From: Oscillospiraceae bacterium
Lineage (GTDB): Bacteria; Bacillota; Clostridia; Oscillospirales; Ruminococcaceae
Length of the DNA: 14,033 bases
Reading direction: 5' to 3'
Assembly: GCA_016303235.1 (NCBI GenBank)
Contig: JAEDMB010000041.1
Location: forward strand, 1-14,033
Positions 1 to 6,946 of this stretch are shown piece by piece. Below the pieces are notes generated by a model, which did no database searches, was not told the DNA's origin, and saw only the letters and a program-made list of their open reading frames with translations. Positions within the stretch are counted from its first letter, which is position 1. Each line of letters opens with the position of its first letter. The position numbers were made by a program, and so were the translations under genes.

Positions 1-60
1 TACCGTGTCCCTGTATCAGAAAATCAGCATAAAATTAAAAAATATTTTTTTCAGAAACTA

Positions 61-89
61 TTGACAAATCCGGAAACATATGATATAAT
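61..89 (+). promoter_or_regulatory. Promoter of the acidic pentapeptide-like gene
   Basis: TTGACA at 61-66, a 17-bp spacer and TATAAT at 84-89, with a TGA extended -10 at 81-83. This is essentially a perfect sigma-A promoter. Transcription should start near 96, giving a leader of about 210 nt before the start codon at 309. Confidence 0.85.
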
Positions 90-95
90 ATAGAA

Positions 96-308
96 AATTA
101 AAGCTTAAAAGGAGCTATAAATACTTAAAGAGGAATTATTATATTTAATCTAAAAACAGTTATATTTAGTGATGCTTGTATGTATTTTACGGGCAGACTG
201 TTTTTGGTTGAATGTAATAATTCCTTTTTTTGTACCTTGAAAACTGAAAAGCGTGTTCTGAATACACGCAAAACCATTATTTTTAAAGAAAAACGGAGGT
301 ATTTTATT
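96..308 (+). promoter_or_regulatory. Long 5' leader with rRNA-like boxA motif
   Basis: The leader has two Shine-Dalgarno-like strings (about 109-114 and 129-134) with no good start codon behind them. A stretch at 229-246 contains GTACCTTGAAAACTGAA, which closely resembles the NusB/NusE boxA region found before 23S genes in Firmicutes rRNA operons. It is followed by a small hairpin, GCGTGT (251-256) pairing with ACACGC (264-269), and then the real GGAGG ribosome site at about 296-300. The boxA resemblance is by eye and from memory. No RNA family is recognised. Confidence 0.45.
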
Positions 309-923
309 ATGAGTAAAAATTACAACGACAACGACAATTACAATTACGGCAACGGCAATCCTTACAGTGATTACGGCGAAGAACCTTTTGAAAACAATGA
401 AATTTATGATGATGAACCTGAAGAAGAATATCTTGAGCCAATTGATTTTGATACGGACGATGACGAAGAAGATTTCAATAACGATAATTTCGAATATGAA
501 GAAAATTATGATGATGATGACGATGTTGTGAAAAAATTTAAAAAGAATTTAAGAATTAACGGTCTATCACCAAAATATATCGATGCGTACAGCACAAGAG
601 ATATGAACATGGATTATATTCCGAAAATGAATATCAGTGACTTTGAAATAAAAAACAGAGAAATAGAGAATATCAATGTTGAAGATTTAACCCTTAGCAG
701 AGCAAAATTTGAAAATGTAACCTTTTTTAATACTTTTGTAAAAGGTGTTTTTTTTCAGTGTGAATTTATAAATTGTAAGTTTTTAAGTGCTTTTGAAGAT
801 GGTGTTCAGCATCATGACTGCCTTTATGTGAACTGCACTTTCATTAACTGCGGAAAACCTGAGCCGAACGAATTTTATAACTGCAAAATCATAAATGAAA
901 ACAGAATTGAAATAGAAATTTAG
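309..923 (+). CDS. Acidic protein with pentapeptide-like C-terminal repeats
   Basis: A 204-residue protein of unknown function. Residues 1-72 are a low-complexity region rich in Asp, Glu, Asn and Tyr, probably disordered and strongly negative. Residues 73-110 are mixed and basic at first (VVKKFKKNL). Residues 122-193 show pentapeptide-repeat-like spacing of Phe/Leu and Asn-Cys (for example FINCKF, YVNCTFINC, EFYNCKI), suggesting a short right-handed beta-helix. No signal peptide or membrane segment is seen, so it is probably cytoplasmic. The ATG at 309 is chosen because an AACGGAGG ribosome site lies just upstream. The open frame runs back to 180 but has no ribosome site there. The gene is monocistronic, between its own promoter and terminator, and converges on a NACHT ATPase gene whose protein also ends in pentapeptide-like sequence. 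Whether the two cooperate is unknown. Confidence 0.75.
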   Translation: MSKNYNDNDNYNYGNGNPYSDYGEEPFENNEIYDDEPEEEYLEPIDFDTDDDEEDFNNDNFEYEENYDDDDDVVKKFKKNLRINGLSPKYIDAYSTRDMNMDYIPKMNISDFEIKNREIENINVEDLTLSRAKFENVTFFNTFVKGVFFQCEFINCKFLSAFEDGVQHHDCLYVNCTFINCGKPEPNEFYNCKIINENRIEIEI

Positions 924-952
924 AACAGGGGGCATATGCCCTCTGTTTTTTT
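924..952 (+). terminator. Intrinsic terminator of the pentapeptide-like gene
   Basis: A 10-bp stem (924-933 with 938-947, one G-U pair, loop ATAT) is followed by a run of T to 952. It starts directly after the TAG stop at 921-923. The mobile element begins immediately beyond it. Confidence 0.9.
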
Positions 953-971
953 ATCAATTATAGCAAGAAGA

Positions 972-1010
972 CCCCCACTTCTAAGCGAACGAAGTGAGCG
1001 AAAGTGGGGG
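972..1010 (+). repeat. Left-end hairpin of the IS200/IS605-like element
   Basis: A 39-nt imperfect palindrome with stem arms 972-980 and 1002-1010. It matches the hairpin at 1307-1345 in size, orientation and most bases. Confidence 0.8.
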
Positions 1011-1036
1011 ATGAATTGCATTTGTAAAAAAATAAG

Positions 1037-1065
1037 TTGACAAATTATACAAGATATGCTAAAAT
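1037..1065 (+). promoter_or_regulatory. Promoter inside the mobile element
   Basis: TTGACA at 1037-1042, a 17-bp spacer, and TAAAAT at 1060-1065 with the extended -10 TGC at 1057-1059. Transcription should start near 1072. No open frame follows, so the promoter appears to serve a noncoding RNA. Confidence 0.75.
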
Positions 1066-1071
1066 AAAGTA

Positions 1072-1353
1072 AGAATCCTGACAATAGTAAAAATTGACGG
1101 TTGTGCTGACCAATCATTCAGCACGTAAAATTTTTAGTGTCGGTTAGTCTTCCGTAAAAAGTAGTAAGGATTACTAATAAAAAATTACTAAAAGTAGCGT
1201 TGTGGACTTAACTGTCCTATACAGTAGTGGCGAAGTGGACACGCCTGTAAGAATAAGGGTTGCCTGATTTTCAGGTGGAAACTTAAATACCAATCTTCTT
1301 ACGAAGCCCCCACCTCTTAGCGAGTGTAACGAGCGTAGGTGGGGGAGAGTTCA
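1072..1353 (+). ncRNA. Structured RNA, candidate TnpB omega/reRNA scaffold
   Basis: About 280 nt with no credible reading frame but many nested pairings. An elongated 5' arm is made of CTGACA (1078-1083) with TGTCGG (1138-1143), TAAAAATT (1088-1095) with AATTTTTA (1129-1136), and GTGCTGA (1103-1109) with TCAGCAC (1118-1124). A second domain has GTAAGAA (1247-1253) with TTCTTAC (1296-1302), enclosing CCTGA (1263-1267) with TCAGG (1271-1275). The last element is the transposon right-end hairpin (1307-1345). An RNA whose 3' scaffold ends at the right end and continues into flanking DNA is the layout of TnpB guide RNAs. The family assignment is by architecture only. If correct, the guide begins at about 1354, inside the 3' end of the neighbouring NACHT gene. 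A TnpB supplied from elsewhere in the genome would be needed. Confidence 0.55.
1307..1345 (+). repeat. Right-end hairpin of the IS200/IS605-like element
   Basis: A 39-nt imperfect palindrome with stem arms 1307-1315 and 1337-1345, followed by AGAGTTCA. It partners the left hairpin at 972-1010. Confidence 0.8.
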
Positions 1354-4074
1354 CTAAAATACTGCTCCCGTTATATCAAGATACTTGCTGTAATCATCAT
1401 CTTTAAACTCAGCACCGGTGAAACTGCAGTTCTTGAAATGGGTAAACTGTGAAAGTATTCTGCATTTCAGTTCTTCGTCTATAAAATCACGGTTTTTATC
1501 ACAAGTATTTGTATTTTCAGAATCAGATGAAATAACTTTTCCTGTAAACGTTTCAATTTTCAATTCATATGTTTTCATATCAAATCCGTTATATGTATGG
1601 AGTATTATATATTTTTCATCAGGTGAAAATTCCGCATAATCAAAATTGTTGCTGTTCCCGGCATATTTTGAAAAATCATAGTCCCATATTATTTTTTCCT
1701 GATGTACATTCCACAGAATAACATAGTTATTTTCAATTATAATCAGAATAAAATTTTTATCCGGTGAATAAACACTGTATTCAGCCCATAGCTGATTTGA
1801 ACTGCAATTATTTATTTCTCCGGCACTGAAAACTGAAAGCCGGAATATTTTGCAGTATCTGAAAGTACATGGGCATAAACCGTTAAAGCTGAATTTAATA
1901 TTGCACGGAATATTAAAAGGCAGGGGAAGTCTGTCAAAATTAACTCCGCAGATTATTCCTCTGCGGACTGCTCCCATAGTATTTATAATATTTTCCGTTA
2001 TATGAAATTCGTCCGTTTCAAGGTCAGATTCACGGTATATATCAAGAATCCTGTCGAGAATTGTTCTTTGATACCAGAAATTTTCATCGCCAAAAAAAGC
2101 ATTATTTTCATCAGCTGTATTTTTATAGTCTCCGCAGATTTCTCCGATAAGCTTATATGTTTCATATTCACAGTCAGGAAAAAACCACGTTTTATTAATA
2201 TTAAACTGCCTGAAAATTTCCTTTTTTTCATCAACGCATGTATTTTTGCATAAAATTTCCATTGTTTCCAGCAAGTTCAGAATCTGCTTTGCGTTGAAAT
2301 AATCCCGGAAATACTGATGAGTGAAACAAATTTTCTGCGGATTGCTTTCAGAGATTTTCATTAATCCGATATTTTCAGTAATCAGTTCTATAAAATCATT
2401 TTTCTTTCTGCTTTCAAGCAGAATTTTTTTTCTGAATCCTTTCGGAGCTGTATAACTTTGATACACAAGTTCATTCATCAGATAAAATTCATAAGCTTTG
2501 TCAACAGCTCTGAATAAATCTCCTCTGTCAATTTCAAAGCAGATGCCTCTGCTTTCTGAAAAATCAAAAAAATTATATCTGTCAGTCATAGCTCTTGCTG
2601 TAAATGGCAACACATACTGCACTATAAACTGAATAACACTGTTTTCAATTCCGAAAGCAAAACAATCAGACGGTTTAATTTTCCAGTTCATCACATAGGA
2701 ATCAAGGAGTTCTCCTTTTGTATTAATTTGCTTTTCAGTATTCTGATTCTGAAGATATATATTAAGAAAAAGCGGTTTTTTAAGAATTTCTTTCAGCGTT
2801 TCACTGCATTCAGGAAAATCAGACAATGCATAGTTTAATTCGCTGTCAGTAATTCCGCAGATTTCTGCACAGTAAAAATTTTTGAAAAAGTTATAATCTG
2901 GAACGATTCTCCCTGAAATAATTATTCTTACATTTTTCCATTCACTGCATATAAAATACAGTTCCTTTAAAAATTCTGCCTGCATTTCTGCTGAAATTTC
3001 ATTAAGACCGTCAAGCATTAGATTATACTTCGGAAAGCTGTCTGATATATTCAGCTTTAACTCGTTTTCAAGTTCAGAGAGTTGCTGTAAGGTTATATCT
3101 TCTCCCTCATTTGCGGTCATACTTTCATATGTCTGATATTCATACTGACAATGATATTTCAACAGTATATTCAGTAAAATCCAGCAACCGCAATCCCGTA
3201 ATTTATTATGCGTTTCGTATCTGTAATTATAAAGCGGAAAATAAAAATTTACCGTATTTTTATTTTTCAGCTGATTAAGCAAAAAAGTGCTTTTTCCTGA
3301 ACCGCCTGTGCCGTAAAGAAATATATTACCACTTTCCGGCAGTTTGTCAACAATAATGTCATTATGTTTAATCTCCGTCTGATATTTCATTTCAGCTGAT
3401 TCCTGACACTCTGCATTTTTACATATATCATAAACAAGACTGAACGGCCTTTCCAAATCAAGCGAATTTTCATCTTTGTATCTTATCGCTCTGAACGGAA
3501 ATTTATCGGGGATTTTTAAAGTTTCGGTACTTGCTTTTAATCCGGAAATATTTTTATGCGTCTGGTATATAAGACCGATGAGAAGTGCCTCAATGCAGAT
3601 ATTTTTCGGGCGTGAAAAGCTTCCGAAAATTTTTTCTTTCGGAATATTTTTGTTTCCGTATAAAATTGTACTGATTTCACTGTCCTGATGAATTATCTCA
3701 AGCAGAGTATACACAAGAGGATAAATTTTTTCAGTATCAAATATTTCATTGCAGGCTTTATTCATCTTTACAAGATAAATTTTATAGTCTCTGTCAAGAT
3801 TCTTTTCAAAATTATTAAACTTAAGATATTCATAAAAATATCCCTGTCCTGTCTTAATATATCTGTTAAGCATTTTATCAAAGCTTGCATATGTGTCAGA
3901 AGTCGGCATTTTATATCCGAAAGCTTTTACAAAATTTGTTTCCGCCGTTTCTTCCGGATAATTGCAGTCTGTTATTGTCTGCATAAGCTTTACATATATT
4001 TTTCCTCTGCCGAGTCTGCCTGTTCCGGTAATTTTTGCCTGACATATCAAAGAAAAAAGTGTGTTGAAATTCAA
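1354..4074 (-). CDS. NACHT-type STAND NTPase with blade-like repeats and pentapeptide-like tail
   Basis: A 906-residue predicted signal-transduction ATPase. Residues 1-230 form an N-terminal region I do not recognise, possibly the effector. The NTPase core has Walker A GTGGSGKST (255-263), Walker B LMLDGLNEIS (352-361) and sensor-like RIIISGR (383-389). The helical module carries FTHQYFRDYF (584-593), typical of NACHT proteins. Residues 760-850 hold two beta-propeller-like blades, each with an SPD turn (770-772 and 817-819). The tail (877-906) has pentapeptide-like FKNCSFTGAEF. The start is a TTG, chosen because GGAGG sits 11 nt upstream (4086-4090) and no earlier ATG exists. No signal peptide or membrane segment is apparent. 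Bacterial STAND ATPases often serve in phage defence, but no partner gene proves that here. The stop codon abuts the mobile element, although the likely empty site would also read a stop at this point, so truncation is not indicated. Confidence 0.8.
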   Translation of the reverse strand: MNFNTLFSLICQAKITGTGRLGRGKIYVKLMQTITDCNYPEETAETNFVKAFGYKMPTSDTYASFDKMLNRYIKTGQGYFYEYLKFNNFEKNLDRDYKIYLVKMNKACNEIFDTEKIYPLVYTLLEIIHQDSEISTILYGNKNIPKEKIFGSFSRPKNICIEALLIGLIYQTHKNISGLKASTETLKIPDKFPFRAIRYKDENSLDLERPFSLVYDICKNAECQESAEMKYQTEIKHNDIIVDKLPESGNIFLYGTGGSGKSTFLLNQLKNKNTVNFYFPLYNYRYETHNKLRDCGCWILLNILLKYHCQYEYQTYESMTANEGEDITLQQLSELENELKLNISDSFPKYNLMLDGLNEISAEMQAEFLKELYFICSEWKNVRIIISGRIVPDYNFFKNFYCAEICGITDSELNYALSDFPECSETLKEILKKPLFLNIYLQNQNTEKQINTKGELLDSYVMNWKIKPSDCFAFGIENSVIQFIVQYVLPFTARAMTDRYNFFDFSESRGICFEIDRGDLFRAVDKAYEFYLMNELVYQSYTAPKGFRKKILLESRKKNDFIELITENIGLMKISESNPQKICFTHQYFRDYFNAKQILNLLETMEILCKNTCVDEKKEIFRQFNINKTWFFPDCEYETYKLIGEICGDYKNTADENNAFFGDENFWYQRTILDRILDIYRESDLETDEFHITENIINTMGAVRRGIICGVNFDRLPLPFNIPCNIKFSFNGLCPCTFRYCKIFRLSVFSAGEINNCSSNQLWAEYSVYSPDKNFILIIIENNYVILWNVHQEKIIWDYDFSKYAGNSNNFDYAEFSPDEKYIILHTYNGFDMKTYELKIETFTGKVISSDSENTNTCDKNRDFIDEELKCRILSQFTHFKNCSFTGAEFKDDDYSKYLDITGAVF

Positions 4075-4095
4075 GAAATTTTATACCTCCGTTTT

Positions 4096-4122
4096 AAAAT
4101 CTGTGATAGACCTGCAGATTTT
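4096..4122 (-). promoter_or_regulatory. Leader hairpin before the NACHT gene
   Basis: Perfect 8-bp arms, AAAATCTG (4096-4103) and CAGATTTT (4115-4122), with an 11-nt loop. The hairpin lies in the roughly 70-nt leader, just upstream of the ribosome site. It could be an operator or an mRNA stem that tunes translation. No factor is recognised. Confidence 0.4.
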
Positions 4123-4150
4123 TTGATAAACTCTTAAAAAATACTGATTA

Positions 4151-4179
4151 ATTTTAGCACCTTTGCAGAATTTTGTCAA
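4151..4179 (-). promoter_or_regulatory. Promoter of the NACHT gene
   Basis: On the minus strand, TTGACA (4179-4174), a 17-bp spacer and TAAAAT (4156-4151) with the extended -10 TGC. Hexamers, spacing and TGC match the promoter inside the mobile element. Start of transcription is near 4144. Confidence 0.85.
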
Positions 4180-4250
4180 GATATAAAAAATTTTTCACAG
4201 ATTTTTGAAGTTTCCGGTAATTATATCAATTTTTATCTGAATAATAAAAT

Positions 4251-4279
4251 AATCCCCCTTTTATTAAAAAGGGGGAATT
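4251..4279 (-). terminator. Terminator of the metabolic operon
   Basis: A 9-10-bp stem, CCCCCTTTT (4254-4262) with AAAAGGGGG (4267-4275), loop ATTA. On the minus strand it follows the permease gene and is trailed by a T-rich stretch. The opposite strand also has T's after the stem, so it may work both ways. Confidence 0.8.
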
Positions 4280-4291
4280 GATTTTTTAAAA

Positions 4292-5719
4292 TTATTTCCA
4301 TGTGCCTCGTTTTTTCCGGATTGTATAATACATACTGTTTTCCATAGCCATAACCTTTTCGAGAGGAACGCTTTTGAATACGGGCATTTTCATTTTATAT
4401 TTAATCCAGAAGAATGAATAAATACCAAGAATAAGGAAAGTAATGCCGGTAACGAGCCAGATAGCGTTTCTTTCCTGAGTATCGGTGGAGATATTGAGAA
4501 TCATATAAACCGTACCGATAATTCCGATTACAGGGAAAAGCGAACCGCAGGGAACTTTAAAGGAGCGGGGAGCTTTCGGGAGACGCTTTCTTAAAATCAG
4601 AACGTCAATGTGGGCAAGAATGTATGAAATCATCCAGAATACAGAGCCTACAAGAATCAGAAATGAAATTGCATCGGAGGAATTATTGCTGAGCAGTGCA
4701 AAAACAAAAATTGAAACGCTTACAAAAATAACTCCTATGTACGGAACGCCTCTTTTATTTGTTTTTGCAAAGAACTGAGGCATCATATTCATTTTAGCCA
4801 TACCCTGACAGATACTTGCAAGAGCGTTTACAGTAGAATTCTGAGTGCTTACAACGGCAAAAGCAGCGACAAATGTCATCCAGATTTTGCCGAAAGAACC
4901 AAGCATATTCATTCCGTAAAGAAGATGCGGTGCGGGAGAATCTGCCAGCTCGTCCCATTTTACATAGTTGTGAAAGCCGAATATCATTATAGCCTGTACA
5001 ATGCATATGAGACCTAATCCAATCATCATTCCGAGAGGAACATTTCTTTTTGCATTTTTTACGTTTTTCGATACGGGAATAACGTATTCCGCACCGATGA
5101 AAAGCCAGAAAGCTACTGCCGTCATAGAAACGACATTTTTAAAATCGGTTTCCATTACATAAGGCTGTTCAATTTTTGTTCCTGTTCCTATGCCGACAGC
5201 ACCGATAATTCCCATAATCAGCATAGAGCCTACAAGCAGAAATGCAACCAAATCCTGAATTTTTGCGAAAATATCAACGCCATAGAGATTGGCAATCATA
5301 AGCACAAGCGTAACAACAAAGGTGTAGGCAATGCTCGGAACCGGCAACATCGAAAAAGTATCCGCCATAGCGAACGAAAATATTGATGCTTCTACACCGC
5401 ATGAGAGCATATTGCAGATAAGATAACCGCCTACCATAGAAATCAGAGTCGGAAAAGGCCCCATACTTGCAAGCGTATACTGTGCAAGACCTCCCGTTGT
5501 ATTCGGCATTAATGCATTCAGTTCTGAAAGCGATGCGACAGTAGTCATATTAAGCAGACACGCAATTATCATACAGACAATAAATGCAATTCCGATACTT
5601 CCCGCACCCTGTCCGAGTGAAACAAGACAGCTTGTTGCAATAATCAAGCCAACAGAGATTGAAACAACACTCTGAAGTCCCAGCTTTTTTTCCTTGCTTT
5701 CGGAAATCATGCTGTTCAC
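4292..5719 (-). CDS. APC-superfamily amino acid permease
   Basis: A 475-residue integral membrane transporter with about 12 hydrophobic segments. The N-terminal half shows the APC pattern: a first helix with a Gly/Ser-rich break (residues 15-45) and the loop SELNALMPNTTGG (65-77), resembling the family motif after helix 2. The C-terminus (about 440-475) is basic and cytoplasmic. It probably imports an amino acid or amino-acid-like substrate by ion symport; the substrate cannot be read from the sequence. It is last in the operon, 9 bp after the P-II gene, and its ribosome site (AAGGAAGG, 5723-5730) overlaps the P-II stop codon, suggesting translational coupling. The start is either GTG at 5719 (7 nt from the first AAGG) or the ATG three codons later at 5710; both are acceptable. 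The adjacent P-II protein may regulate this transporter, as GlnK does AmtB. Confidence 0.9.
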   Translation of the reverse strand: MNSMISESKEKKLGLQSVVSISVGLIIATSCLVSLGQGAGSIGIAFIVCMIIACLLNMTTVASLSELNALMPNTTGGLAQYTLASMGPFPTLISMVGGYLICNMLSCGVEASIFSFAMADTFSMLPVPSIAYTFVVTLVLMIANLYGVDIFAKIQDLVAFLLVGSMLIMGIIGAVGIGTGTKIEQPYVMETDFKNVVSMTAVAFWLFIGAEYVIPVSKNVKNAKRNVPLGMMIGLGLICIVQAIMIFGFHNYVKWDELADSPAPHLLYGMNMLGSFGKIWMTFVAAFAVVSTQNSTVNALASICQGMAKMNMMPQFFAKTNKRGVPYIGVIFVSVSIFVFALLSNNSSDAISFLILVGSVFWMISYILAHIDVLILRKRLPKAPRSFKVPCGSLFPVIGIIGTVYMILNISTDTQERNAIWLVTGITFLILGIYSFFWIKYKMKMPVFKSVPLEKVMAMENSMYYTIRKKRGTWK

Positions 5720-5728
5720 CGTCCTTCC

Positions 5729-6073
5729 TTAAAGAGCATCTTCACCTTCGTCACCGGTTCTCACACGAATGACGTTTGTTATATCATATACGAAAATTTT
5801 TCCGTCACCTATGTGTCCTGTATATAATTCCTGTTTTATAAGTTCAACAATTTCCTTTACTTTGTCAGTTCTTACAACGATACTGATTTGCTGTTTCGGA
5901 AGAAGTTCCATTTCATAATTTTCATCAACTTCATATTCCTTTGTACCCTTTTCAACGCCACAGCCGAGAACCTGCACAACAGTCATACCTCTTACGCCTG
6001 CTCTGCTGAGAACGGATTTAAGCCCCGTAAGCTTTGACATTCCTGTAATAATTTCGATTTTGGATAACTGCAT
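5729..6073 (-). CDS. P-II family nitrogen/energy sensor protein
   Basis: A 114-residue protein of normal P-II length, expected to form a trimer binding ATP/ADP and possibly 2-oxoglutarate. The C-terminal signature GHIGDGKIFVYD (86-97) and the RVRTGDEG end (103-110) are intact. Aligned to E. coli GlnB (offset +2), Lys60 matches Lys58, Arg103 and Arg105 match Arg101 and Arg103, and T-loop Tyr53 matches uridylylated Tyr51. Two key positions differ: Glu41 replaces Gln39, which contacts 2-oxoglutarate and Mg2+, and Val48 replaces T-loop Arg47, which GlnK inserts into AmtB. It may therefore read a different effector or partner. The ATG follows AAAGGAATG. It lies between an AraC regulator and an amino acid permease, not amtB or glnA, making the permease the likeliest target. 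The product class is near certain; the partner is inference. Confidence 0.93.
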   Translation of the reverse strand: MQLSKIEIITGMSKLTGLKSVLSRAGVRGMTVVQVLGCGVEKGTKEYEVDENYEMELLPKQQISIVVRTDKVKEIVELIKQELYTGHIGDGKIFVYDITNVIRVRTGDEGEDAL

Positions 6074-6111
6074 AAAAAATCATTCCTTTCAGGTATTTTA
6101 TTATATTTTAA

Positions 6112-6921
6112 TTATTTTTTTAAAGCTTTCTTAGAAATAAGACGCTTGTATTCATCGGGAGTTCTTCCGGAAAACTGCCTGAAATCCTTCATCATATGCG
6201 ACTGGTCATAATATCCGCATATAACAGCAAGTTCGTCCGTTCTTTCACTTCCGGAACTGTTTTCAAGGCAGTTCAGCATATGCTGAAATCTTATAAATCT
6301 TTCAAAGAGCTTTGGTGAAATGCCGTGAACCTGTTCAAAGCTCCTGCGGAGATAACATTCGGAATATCCTGTTTCACTGCATAATTCTTTTATGCTGATA
6401 TTTCCCTTTGTTTCATAAATGCGTCTGCGTACATAACGCTCTATATTATGCATATTGTCATGGGATTCAAGAAAATTTTCGGTATAAAAATCCATAAAAA
6501 CGCCGGCACGTTCCTTTATAGTTTTTTTCAGTGCGATTTTTTCAGCGAGTTCAGGGCTGTATACGTCCATACTGAAATCAAGGTCATTGTTTACGACCTC
6601 ACATACATCAAGACCTTTCGGGAGAAGATACTGCCCCGGCTGAAATCTTATTCCGAAATAGTTTCTTCCGGCAGAAAATTCCCATTTTTTTAATTTGAGA
6701 ACAGTTCCGCCTATCATTACACGCACATCGTTTTCGCTTATGCTGAATACAATATCCACACTTCCGTCCGGTACAGCGTAAAACTGTGACTGACCGTTAT
6801 CAGGAATTGTAAATTCATAAAATTCTGAAATGCCTGTACCGTTTCTGCAGATTCTGCGGTAGCGGTCAGCATTTAAAAGCAGATAGGGCTGTATCAATGA
6901 AATATTATTTTTATCCGCCAC
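6112..6921 (-). CDS. AraC-family transcriptional regulator
   Basis: A 269-residue regulator. The C-terminal third (about 165-262) has the two AraC helix-turn-helix units: ISIKELCSETGYSECYLRRS is the first, and the second ends in the family motif CGYYDQSHMMKDFRQFSGRTPDEY (given here only as a location, about 235-258). The N-terminal region (1-130) includes VPDGSVDIVFSI, which resembles the AraC-associated sensor domain that binds small molecules. The start is GTG at 6921, backed by AAAGAGG ten bases upstream. It sits inside the operon, 25 bp after the cyclodeaminase-family gene and 38 bp before the P-II gene, with no promoter of its own visible. It is probably the pathway-specific activator, responding to the substrate or an intermediate. 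TGTAT half-sites near the operon promoter are possible binding sites. Confidence 0.88.
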   Translation of the reverse strand: MADKNNISLIQPYLLLNADRYRRICRNGTGISEFYEFTIPDNGQSQFYAVPDGSVDIVFSISENDVRVMIGGTVLKLKKWEFSAGRNYFGIRFQPGQYLLPKGLDVCEVVNNDLDFSMDVYSPELAEKIALKKTIKERAGVFMDFYTENFLESHDNMHNIERYVRRRIYETKGNISIKELCSETGYSECYLRRSFEQVHGISPKLFERFIRFQHMLNCLENSSGSERTDELAVICGYYDQSHMMKDFRQFSGRTPDEYKRLISKKALKK

Positions 6922-6946
6922 CGCAATCAGACCTCTTTTCTTAAAA

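Larger units (their letters stand above)
955..1353 (+). mobile_element. Non-autonomous IS200/IS605-like element (PATE/MITE type)
   Basis: The ends are two imperfect hairpins in the same orientation, each exactly 39 nt with 9-bp stems: 972-1010 (CCCCCACTT/AAGTGGGGG) and 1307-1345 (CCCCCACCT/AGGTGGGGG). The 21-nt loops are alike (common core CTWAGCGA...GAGCG), and the stem differences are compensated. GAAG lies just 5' of both (967-970 and 1303-1306), and TTCA follows the right hairpin at 1350-1353. Subterminal hairpins with a tetranucleotide guide before each, and no terminal inverted repeats, are the hallmark of IS200/IS605 elements moved by TnpA. No TnpA or TnpB frame lies inside. The exact ends are inferred: the right end at 1353 or 1354, the left end possibly after TTTAT at 950-954. 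Confidence 0.72.

Noticed and set aside
180..308. Longer reading frame adding 43 residues to the acidic protein
   Set aside because: No ribosome site near 180. The strong GGAGG is placed for ATG 309, and the upstream translation does not resemble the rest of the protein.
920..1117. 65-codon minus-strand frame over the terminator and the left part of the mobile element
   Set aside because: It spans the terminator, hairpin and promoter, has no ribosome site and encodes low-complexity Leu/Phe/Cys/Ile sequence.
955..1353. Group I or group II intron, retron or riboswitch instead of an IS-derived RNA
   Set aside because: No group I core or group II domain V sequence was recognised and no reverse transcriptase is present. 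The paired end hairpins fit IS200/IS605 ends better.
1354..1420. NACHT gene truncated by the element insertion
   Set aside because: With the plausible left borders, the rejoined empty site still reads TAA or TAG at the same codon, so the stop appears native.
3688..4137. 149-codon + strand frame opposite the start of the NACHT gene
   Set aside because: It lies antisense to clear coding sequence and across its promoter and leader, with no ribosome site or recognisable product.
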